Source: Bacillota bacterium
Lineage (GTDB): Bacteria; Bacillota; Clostridia; Acetivibrionales; DSM-1351
Direction of reading: 5' to 3'
Assembly: GCA_023395575.1 (NCBI GenBank)
Contig: JAEWZA010000253.1
Location: 1-5,377, forward strand
Length of the DNA stretch: 5,377 bases
Shown here: in pieces, positions 1-5,377 of the stretch
Layout of the letters: every line of letters begins with the position of its first letter
Position numbering within the stretch: position 1 is the first letter of the stretch
Notes under the pieces: model-generated
The model's input: only the letters and a program-made list of their open reading frames with translations
Told to the model about the DNA's origin: nothing
Databases searched by the model: none
Position numbers and translations under genes: made by a program

Positions 1-3000
1 GCCCTTGTCCTGCCAGTTACTTTTTACCATTAGATCTAGATTTCCTGGGCACATCAATACATGAGGTCGTATTGCCCAAACATCAGTGCTGGATATGGTA
101 GTTGTATAGTAGATATACCAGTTACCATCAATAAAATGTATCTCAGGTGCCCAAACATGTGGGCTCTTATTTCCGTCAAGTGGAGCCTTTGTATATATTA
201 CTTTTTCCTCGGCAGTGGCAAGCCCCTGTATAGTTGCTGCTTTTCTCAGAACAATTCTGTCATATTGATACATGCCTACATTGTTGTGTCCGTTTGAACC
301 ATCTGTATATGAGGCGGTAAAGTAGTAATAACCATCTGTATGCTTGTATATACACGGGTCTGCTCTATTCAATATAAGCGGGTTGTTGTACTCATTATCA
401 TATAGTGTTCCTTGTACTGTTATAGTTCCATTGCTCGGATTTTGAGCAGGCTCAACTATAGCATCCCAGTTTACCTTAACATTTCCGGTAGTGCCATTGC
501 TGTAATTTACTTTCACTTTTGAAGGCAATTCAGGTAATTGACCTGCTTCCTTTTTAAGAATTACATCTTCAGCACTTATAATTTTAACTGGCTCGTTTGG
601 AATGCCAAATTCTTTTGCAATTTCTGTTTCTGTTAATGCACGGTTGTATACTCTTACATTGTCAAAATAGCCTTTAAAATATGAATCTCCTGAATAGAAG
701 GATTTACCTAAATAAGCCAGCAGTCCTGTACCTAAATCCGACATTGATAAGGATACATTATTGTTTCTGCCAAGCATTAAGCCATCCTTATAAATTGCCA
801 TACTAGTAGGTGTTATTACCAGCTTTATATTCATCCACTTGTTTGCTATTGCTGCTGTTGTGGCTTTAACTTCTTGTTCGTTTTGAAATGAATTTATTGT
901 TATGGCATTTCTGCTTTCAGTATCTCTAGTTCTAAGGAACATGTATTTATTAGTATCTTTTCCCACTGTAAAGGTAAAGAAATTACCTGATACTGTTATG
1001 GGCTTGATGTCCATTGAAATAGTTACAGTGTCCCTGCCATCAAAGAAGCCTTGAGGGAATGCGGCAAAGGAGTTAGTTGTTCCATCAAGATAAAGCACTT
1101 GAGAATTTTTTTCAGAGTCCTTTACATAAGCTGCGGTTCCATTTAATGTACCAGTTCGGTTATTGCCTGATGTATCAGCAATTGCATTTCCTGACTTTGT
1201 TTCGTCAAATTTGTATTCTAGAATTGGCTTTTGCTGTGGTTCCTCAACAGGATTTGTAGGTATACCTCCCCATTTTGCCATAACTGCATTGTATTCGGCC
1301 TGTGTTATCTGCATTACCGTTCCATGACGTGGCCCAGATGGCAGCTTATACTCAGAAGTACTTAGTTTCGTAAACACGCCGGAGGAAAGATCTGTGGATA
1401 CCATCGGATAGTAACCGCTGCCTCCGTAGTAGTCTAATAGGAGACACCATTTGTTTTGACCGTTAAACTTGAAAATTGCTGGACCTTCAACACCTTTTTG
1501 GCTTTCAACACTAGTTGATGGTGCAGATACGAAGGTCTTATTCAGCAACTGGTCACATTTATCTATAAGGATGTTTTTATTAACCTCATCTTTTGAAAAT
1601 CTGTAATATGTGCCTCCTTGCTTGATGATGGTTGTATCAATTACATCATTACTTCTGTCAATATATAGCTTTGGTTCGGTAAAGGTATAAAAATCTCTTG
1701 TCTTTGCTATATATATTCTAAACTTGCTAAAGTTATCTGCTCCTATTCGTGATGCCCAGAACATTACATATTCTCCTGTCTTATCATCAAATACTATTTC
1801 AGGAGCCCACGTACAGCCTGCATCATCTCTAGAAACTTTAACCAGCCTTTCTTTAGACCAATTTACCAAATCATTGGATTCCCAAACAACAACTGATTTA
1901 CTTCCGTATGTTCCAGCATGATCCCAGCCTTTACCGTTTGCTATTCTTAGGTCTGTTGCAACCATATAAAATTTATCACCTTCAGGTGATCTCAAGATAT
2001 ATGGGTCACGCACACCTTTATCTCCAACGGTTGAAGTCAATACTGGATTGTTTTCATTCAGCTCGTTCCAATAAAGCCCATCTTTACTTGAAGCAAAGTA
2101 TATCTGCTCTGCATCGGGTCTAGAAGTGCCAGTAAAATATGTAAAGAAATATCCCTTGTAATCCGATTCACTAATAGCCTTTGGCTTAGCCTTTATAGTA
2201 ATAGTTAAATCTGTTGTACCAGTTGCAGTTCCTCTAGAAAGGTGCGCTGTTAACGTTACTTTAGTGTCTTGGCTAGGTCTTGTAACGACACCTGCAGGTG
2301 TATTGTCATAGTTTGAATTAACTATTTCATTTACATTGACAATATCAGGCCTGTCAGTTGTCCAACTCAAATTAACTGTAACTCCGTCAACAATAAATGA
2401 TTTAGGCAATGTTATATTTCCACGTATATCATTTGAATTAGGAATGGAAAGCTGCCTTTTTGCCAGCTCTATAATTGGGTCTTCTCCTGGCAATATTGCT
2501 TTTACCGTTGCGTAAAATTCCTTCGTATCTTTTACACTTCCTCTTGTAATTGTTGCTGTAAGTGTAACCTGCTTATCTGTATCGGGGTATTTAGGGCGAG
2601 TAACATTACCTGTTGTTGTAATAAGACTTGTATCTGAAGATTGCCAGGTAATAGTACTGCCATTTACTCCTGTTGTTGGCAAAGTGATTTTTGAAATAAC
2701 AGCACTTAAATCTCCAAGGTTTAGTTCAGTTTTATCCATTGCAACAATATCAGCCGATAAGCTATTACTAATATCAACAACCTCTGACTGGCTTAGTGCT
2801 CTATTGTAAAGCCTGAAGTCCGCCACTTTACCCTTTAAATACCTGTCCTCAAGATAAGGTGCCCTTCCAATAAAGTTTGCTACTGTAGCTTCAATATCTT
2901 TTGGTGCATATGTGACATTTTCATTAGCCGCCACCTTTACCCCATCTACATAAAGTGTACCTATAGTTCCTTTTTGAGTATAGGTAACATACTTCCATAC

Positions 3001-3501
3001 TCCTGTGCTAAATGCCGAGCTTACTTTAGTATTTTGCTCGTCACTCCAATGAGCTTTTGCAAGCATAACCCTGTATACACTTGGTTCCAGCAGGAAACCA
3101 AAATAATGTGCATTTACGTCACTTTTTGAATCTGTAGTTGTACCAAAATTGAATATCCAGGATGGAGTGACGTTAGTGGGGTCAACAAAAACTCTTACAC
3201 TCACCGTAGTCTCTGTCAGCCCTGACAATACCCCATTAGGCATTCTTATATACCCTGAGCTTCCATCCAATGCAACTGCACCAGAACCATTTTGTGCAGC
3301 TATCCAGCTGTAGTTACCATTCAAAACTCCATCCCGTCCATTGCCAGAAGAATCAGCAACTTTTGTGCCAGTCCCCTCATTGAACCTGTACCAAAGCATC
3401 AAACCAGTATCAGCATTTGCTTTGCTTAAAGGTATAGCTGAGAATAGCCCTGTAATAATTGCAGTGATTAGTAAATAAGACAAAATACACTTTTTGAACA
3501 T
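1..3501 (-). CDS. Secreted multidomain GH43 glycosidase with two LamG-like and two GH43 domains, C-terminus outside window
   Basis: This is a continuous minus-strand frame without stops, 1167 codons to the left edge, where it is cut by the window. Numbering is from the Met at 3501. A signal peptide (KK, hydrophobic core, cleavage near ANA-30) precedes a LamG/ConA-like domain (about 31-240), two atrophied Ig-like domains (about 248-335 and 341-441), and a complete GH43 propeller (about 443-746). By family homology its catalytic set is D499 (VRDPY), D622 (VIDTT) and E672 (VEGPA), with the conserved WAPE at 565-568 and H726 in RHG. A second LamG-like domain (about 756-967) and a group-4 bacterial Ig-like domain (about 973-1035) lead into a second GH43 domain, with D1048 (NRADP) and WAPE at 1117-1120; its general acid lies beyond the edge. 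GH43 enzymes are mostly arabinofuranosidases, xylosidases or arabinanases; the LamG-like parts probably bind glycan. Exact substrate is inference. Any dockerin, CBM or surface anchor would be off-window. Confidence 0.93.
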   Translation of the reverse strand, partial: MFKKCILSYLLITAIITGLFSAIPLSKANADTGLMLWYRFNEGTGTKVADSSGNGRDGVLNGNYSWIAAQNGSGAVALDGSSGYIRMPNGVLSGLTETTVSVRVFVDPTNVTPSWIFNFGTTTDSKSDVNAHYFGFLLEPSVYRVMLAKAHWSDEQNTKVSSAFSTGVWKYVTYTQKGTIGTLYVDGVKVAANENVTYAPKDIEATVANFIGRAPYLEDRYLKGKVADFRLYNRALSQSEVVDISNSLSADIVAMDKTELNLGDLSAVISKITLPTTGVNGSTITWQSSDTSLITTTGNVTRPKYPDTDKQVTLTATITRGSVKDTKEFYATVKAILPGEDPIIELAKRQLSIPNSNDIRGNITLPKSFIVDGVTVNLSWTTDRPDIVNVNEIVNSNYDNTPAGVVTRPSQDTKVTLTAHLSRGTATGTTDLTITIKAKPKAISESDYKGYFFTYFTGTSRPDAEQIYFASSKDGLYWNELNENNPVLTSTVGDKGVRDPYILRSPEGDKFYMVATDLRIANGKGWDHAGTYGSKSVVVWESNDLVNWSKERLVKVSRDDAGCTWAPEIVFDDKTGEYVMFWASRIGADNFSKFRIYIAKTRDFYTFTEPKLYIDRSNDVIDTTIIKQGGTYYRFSKDEVNKNILIDKCDQLLNKTFVSAPSTSVESQKGVEGPAIFKFNGQNKWCLLLDYYGGSGYYPMVSTDLSSGVFTKLSTSEYKLPSGPRHGTVMQITQAEYNAVMAKWGGIPTNPVEEPQQKPILEYKFDETKSGNAIADTSGNNRTGTLNGTAAYVKDSEKNSQVLYLDGTTNSFAAFPQGFFDGRDTVTISMDIKPITVSGNFFTFTVGKDTNKYMFLRTRDTESRNAITINSFQNEQEVKATTAAIANKWMNIKLVITPTSMAIYKDGLMLGRNNNVSLSMSDLGTGLLAYLGKSFYSGDSYFKGYFDNVRVYNRALTETEIAKEFGIPNEPVKIISAEDVILKKEAGQLPELPSKVKVNYSNGTTGNVKVNWDAIVEPAQNPSNGTITVQGTLYDNEYNNPLILNRADPCIYKHTDGYYYFTASYTDGSNGHNNVGMYQYDRIVLRKAATIQGLATAEEKVIYTKAPLDGNKSPHVWAPEIHFIDGNWYIYYTTTISSTDVWAIRPHVLMCPGNLDLMVKSNWQDKG

Positions 3502-3508
3502 TTGCATT

Positions 3509-3515
3509 CCTCCCC
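3509..3515 (-). promoter_or_regulatory. Ribosome binding site of the GH43 gene, decides the start codon
   Basis: The minus strand reads GGGGAGG here. Two in-frame ATG codons follow, at 3507-3505 and 3501-3499. The GGAGG core (3513-3509) lies only 1 nt from the first ATG but 7 nt from the second, which is the normal spacing. The start at 3501 is therefore preferred; using 3507 would add only Met-Gln. Confidence 0.8.
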
Positions 3516-3594
3516 AAATAATTTTCTAGACTTCCCCTCAAATACTCTGATTTTCGATTGTTATTTATTTAATTTCCGTTGGAATAATAATTAT

Positions 3595-3731
3595 TAATAA
3601 ATTCAACTTATGCAGTATTAAATGGTAGGTGTGGGAGATTTTTTATTAGGAAAGTTGATTTATTAAAATTATCTATTCAACTTTCCCAGTTAAAAATCGT
3701 AGATATTAAACTTATCAATGAAAAGTTGAAT
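3595..3731 (-). repeat. Four alternating copies of an AAGTTGAAT-type motif forming competing hairpins in the GH43 leader
   Basis: Four related segments alternate in orientation: 3595-3609 (ends ATTCAACTT), 3649-3665 (GGAAAGTTGA then TTTATTA), 3675-3686 (ATTCAACTTTCC) and 3722-3731 (AAAGTTGAAT). Segments 2 and 3 pair perfectly over 10 bp (3649-3658 with 3677-3686, 18-nt loop). Segments 3 and 4 also pair perfectly over 10 bp (3675-3684 with 3722-3731). Segments 1 and 2 pair over 14 bp with one bulged base (3595-3609 with 3652-3665). Pairing 2:3 excludes 1:2 and 3:4. The cluster lies about 95-230 nt upstream of the GH43 start, so it may be transcribed as leader RNA or act as paired operators in DNA; the repeats are seen, the role is inference. 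Confidence 0.65.
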
Positions 3732-3903
3732 TATTATTTGTATTATCCAACATTAATTACAGTGGGACTTGTACTGTTACAAATTATTTGACCATCATAG
3801 TATTTATATAAAGTCAGAAGGTATAAAAAATTTTTATTGCCTTTAGTAATATTTTATCACATTTTAACAAATAATAGTAATTATATGTGCATACATCCAT
3901 ACA

Positions 3904-3927
3904 AATTCTTATTTTTCCTTAAGAATT
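3904..3927. repeat. Perfect 8-bp inverted repeat
   Basis: AATTCTTA (3904-3911) is the exact reverse complement of TAAGAATT (3920-3927), with an 8-nt T-rich spacer. The stem is AT-rich and weak as RNA, with no clear terminator U-tract after it. It may be a protein-binding dyad or chance in AT-rich DNA. Confidence 0.4.
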
Positions 3928-3963
3928 ACATTCTTTTGACTTTTCTAAATATATTATTCTAGC

Positions 3964-3984
3964 AACCAGTCTATTTTACTGGTT
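3964..3984. repeat. Perfect 7-bp inverted repeat with GC-containing arms
   Basis: AACCAGT (3964-3970) and ACTGGTT (3978-3984) are exact reverse complements around a 7-nt spacer. The arms have more G and C than their surroundings and no T-run follows on either strand, so an operator-like dyad is more likely than a terminator. No regulator is recognised. Confidence 0.45.
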
Positions 3985-4407
3985 ACAAAACGCATATATT
4001 TAATATCTCAAACTTCTTTCCTTAAAGGGTACTACTGAACCTTAAAAAAATTAATATATCATCTGCTGTAACATCTTTTAATACAGATTTATCATTTTAT
4101 TTTAAGAGGGTTGAATTATTAAAAATTATTAAATAATATTACTCTCCTATCTTTCTAAATTTTCTGAAACTACTTAGAATTGAAACAGCTTATTACGAAG
4201 TATTTGGAGGAGGTGACAATTTTCAACTACTAACAAACATACCAACTCATTGATGAAGGTTTTTCTAATAATTTCATATACTCCAAATCAAAATGAGGGC
4301 TAAAGCGTTATTATTTTACTTATTAATCAATAGCAGAAGTATATATTTTGTCAAGGATCTGTTACAACTCTTATGTGAAGTTTCAGAAATAAAATATTAA
4401 AAAATAA

Positions 4408-4413
4408 GAGGGG
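4408..4413 (+). promoter_or_regulatory. Ribosome binding site of the metalloprotease gene
   Basis: GAGGGG lies 8 nt before the ATG at 4422, a normal spacing, and supports that start. The encoded N-terminus is a well-formed signal peptide, which agrees with the choice. Confidence 0.75.
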
Positions 4414-4421
4414 TTGTCATT

Positions 4422-5072
4422 ATGAAGACAAAAAAACATATTAAGCTTTTTTCTATTATGATGATATTAGTATTAATCACATCAACTTTCTTGGTAAGTG
4501 CTGCAGGCGATAATTATACTTATTACATGGATAAAAAACTACAAGGTAGTAGCGGCCTTGCAAATCGTACCTATTACATTGATAAAACTGCTATTGATGC
4601 TGGGTATGAAGATGAAGCTATTAATGCTATAAAAAGCTGGGTTACAGCAACAAAAAATAACAAAGCAAGCGTTTCAAAGGTAGGCTTTAAAAGAGTATAT
4701 TCAAAAACTAATGCTACTATTGTTATATACGGTAAAGCAAAATCTACATTTCCATCATCTGTAAAGGGCGCTTTAGGATATGTGGTTTACTATAGTGGTT
4801 CAAATTCAATAAGCCTTCCTGGCGGGATGCCATCAATAAACTGGAGCCAGTGTGCAGTTTATGTAGATAATAAATTAAGTTCATCAAAGGCTCAACGAAC
4901 AATATGTCATGAAATTGGTCATGGTTTGGGTTTGCTACATCCTATGCATCCTGCATCTACAGGAAGTAGTATAATGTTACCAGATGATACTGTTTACCCA
5001 AAATACAAGTCAGACAAGCCTACATCAGCAGATGCTTTTATGCTCGATACTAGATATAGAGTTTTAAAATAA
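4422..5072 (+). CDS. Small secreted zinc metalloprotease, metzincin (matrixin-like)
   Basis: The 216-residue product begins with a signal peptide: basic MKTKKHIK, a hydrophobic core to about residue 25, and probable cleavage after A27 (VSA). The mature part reads like a compact matrixin-type catalytic domain from about residue 36 to the end. HEIGHGLGLLH (163-173) matches the metzincin motif HExxHxxGxxH: H163, H167 and H173 would bind zinc and E164 would be the catalytic base. A Met-turn candidate, SSIMLP with M185, follows 12 residues later, and a late TSADAFMLDTRY helix resembles the matrixin C-terminal helix. There is no evident cysteine-switch propeptide and no binding or anchoring module. 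Only two cysteines occur (C144, C162); they could form a disulfide after export. The gene is divergent from the GH43 gene and appears monocistronic. The protease class is well supported; substrate and exact MEROPS family are not known from the sequence. Confidence 0.9.
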   Translation: MKTKKHIKLFSIMMILVLITSTFLVSAAGDNYTYYMDKKLQGSSGLANRTYYIDKTAIDAGYEDEAINAIKSWVTATKNNKASVSKVGFKRVYSKTNATIVIYGKAKSTFPSSVKGALGYVVYYSGSNSISLPGGMPSINWSQCAVYVDNKLSSSKAQRTICHEIGHGLGLLHPMHPASTGSSIMLPDDTVYPKYKSDKPTSADAFMLDTRYRVLK

Positions 5073-5170
5073 CAAACTCAAACTTCGCATATAAAAACTA
5101 TTGGTGCGGTAGAATTATCAATGGTTTGTTGCCAAAATAATTGCATGATTTAGTAATGGCTCATCTCAGC
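5073..5170. other. Short 3' flank of the protease gene, nothing recognised
   Basis: No gene, obvious repeat or terminator is seen directly after the protease stop codon; the first terminator-like structure begins about 100-145 nt further on. Confidence 0.5.
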
Positions 5171-5221
5171 GTTTTAGCCGTCGCATACATTCACCATCCA
5201 TGGTTCATTGTATGCTAAAAC
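5171..5221 (+). repeat. Long imperfect hairpin upstream of and overlapping the terminator
   Basis: GTTTTA (5171-5176) pairs with TAAAAC (5216-5221). After an unpaired GCCGTC, GCATACA (5183-5189) pairs with TGTATGC (5209-5215), and inside that ACCA (5193-5196) pairs with TGGT (5201-5204) around a 4-nt loop. The 3' arm TAAAAC is also part of the 5' arm of the next hairpin, so both cannot fold fully at once. It could be part of the protease mRNA 3' end, a small structured RNA, or a remnant of mobile DNA. Confidence 0.6.
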
Positions 5222-5240
5222 CGACATCGTGTCGGTTTTA
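5216..5240 (+). terminator. Rho-independent terminator-like hairpin, possibly bidirectional
   Basis: TAAAACCGACA (5216-5226) and TGTCGGTTTTA (5230-5240) form an 11-bp perfect inverted repeat with a TCG loop. The GC-rich core CCGACA/TGTCGG is flanked by A4 on the left and T4 on the right, so it can work on either strand. The T-tract is short. It lies about 145 nt after the protease stop and could end that transcript or one entering from the right. Confidence 0.65.
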
Positions 5241-5252
5241 CGGCAAAAATAC

Positions 5253-5275
5253 GGGAGTGTAAATAATTCTGTGTA
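5253..5275. other. Possible insertion-sequence terminus (tentative)
   Basis: GGGAGTGTAAATAATTC followed by TGTGTA resembles, from memory, terminal repeats of IS256-type elements in low-GC Firmicutes, which often contain a GTGTAAA core. No transposase frame and no clear matching partner repeat are present in the window, so an intact element could only extend past the right edge, or this is a solo remnant. The match cannot be verified here. Confidence 0.25.
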
Positions 5276-5326
5276 TTGTTGTTGCTCTATTCCTTCTTTA
5301 GCAAGCAATTAGAATTTAATATAGTT

Positions 5327-5345
5327 TACAGAATATTGTTCTGTA
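5327..5345. repeat. 7-5-7 palindrome, operator-like
   Basis: TACAGAA (5327-5333) and TTCTGTA (5339-5345) are exact reverse complements around 5 nt, a size typical of dimeric repressor sites. There is no T-run after it. The gene it might control would lie to the right of the window. The regulator is unknown and chance is possible. Confidence 0.4.
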
Positions 5346-5377
5346 TTAACTTGATATTTTTATTATTGCCAGTTTTG

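Larger units (their letters stand above)
3516..4407. other. Long AT-rich divergent intergenic region, no supported gene
   Basis: About 0.9 kb separates the two divergent genes, so both promoters should lie here. No convincing consensus sigma-A promoter stands out. For the protease gene, weak candidates are TTTACT (4315-4320) with a 19-nt spacer to TATATA (4340-4345), and TTGTCA (4348-4353) with a 17-nt spacer to a poor -10 (TTATGT, 4371-4376). No convincing promoter was recognised for the GH43 gene. The region holds several inverted repeats, listed separately, and an orphan GGAGGAGGTGA at 4206-4216. Short open stretches exist, but none combines a start codon, a ribosome binding site at proper spacing and protein-like length. 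Confidence 0.6.

Noticed and set aside
1..400. Dockerin or cellulosome anchoring of the hydrolase
   Set aside because: No dockerin repeat is visible in the part present; it could only be in the missing C-terminus, so it is not claimed.
61..2123. Plus-strand open frames at 61-297, 1077-1259, 1724-1921 and 1908-2123
   Set aside because: All lie antisense inside the long, domain-rich GH43 frame, lack credible ribosome binding sites, and give no recognisable protein.
1..3501. Frameshift or pseudogene status for the GH43 gene
   Set aside because: Read codon by codon, the frame stays open from 3501 to the edge and all domains follow in one frame; it is cut only by the window.
3885..3962. 25-codon hydrophobic plus-strand frame starting ATG at 3885
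   Set aside because: No ribosome binding site before it, and the hydrophobic composition is what AT-rich DNA gives by chance.
4213..4233. GTG start inside the GGAGGAGGTGA sequence giving a 6-codon peptide
   Set aside because: The start would lie within its own ribosome binding site and the peptide is too short to support.
5156..5218. 20-codon plus-strand frame starting ATG at 5156
   Set aside because: No ribosome binding site, and it overlaps the hairpin that better explains the sequence.
5310..5377. Minus-strand frame entering from the right edge and ending near 5327 (about 16 codons)
   Set aside because: Too short and composed of AT-rich codons; no transposase-like or other recognisable C-terminus.
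1..5377. CRISPR array, tRNA, rRNA or a known riboswitch class
   Set aside because: No regularly spaced repeats, no cloverleaf with CCA-type end, and no recognisable conserved riboswitch core were seen.

Overview
The window looks like chromosomal DNA from a low-GC, Gram-positive, plant-polysaccharide-degrading bacterium of the clostridial type (Ruminiclostridium, Acetivibrio or a relative). The reasons are AT-rich intergenic DNA, strong GGAGG-type ribosome binding sites, clostridial signal peptides, and a very large secreted multidomain GH43 enzyme. The genus is inferred from style; no phylogenetic marker gene is present.

Layout. Positions 1-3501, minus strand, hold the 5' part of one long open frame (at least 1167 codons, running off the left edge). 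It encodes a secreted glycoside hydrolase ordered as signal peptide, LamG/ConA-like domain, two Ig-like domains, a complete GH43 five-bladed propeller, a second LamG-like domain, a group-4 bacterial Ig-like domain, and the start of a second GH43 domain. Positions 3508-4421 are a gene-free, AT-rich divergent intergenic region. It contains a cluster of four alternating copies of an AAGTTGAAT-type motif that can form mutually exclusive hairpins in the leader of the hydrolase gene, plus two other perfect dyads and an unexplained strong Shine-Dalgarno-like sequence. Positions 4422-5072, plus strand, encode a small secreted zinc metalloprotease of the metzincin/matrixin type (HEIGHGLGLLH with a downstream Met-turn). 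Positions 5073-5377 are non-coding as far as can be seen: a long imperfect hairpin overlapping a terminator-like hairpin, then a stretch recalling an insertion-sequence end, then a 7-5-7 palindrome.

How the genes may work together. Both products carry export signals and act outside the cell. The hydrolase probably removes arabinose or xylose side groups from arabinoxylan or arabinan. The protease could process cell-surface or secreted proteins or degrade plant-wall protein. They are transcribed away from each other and do not form an operon, so a shared role is only suggested by proximity. No CRISPR array, tRNA, rRNA or intact transposase gene was seen.
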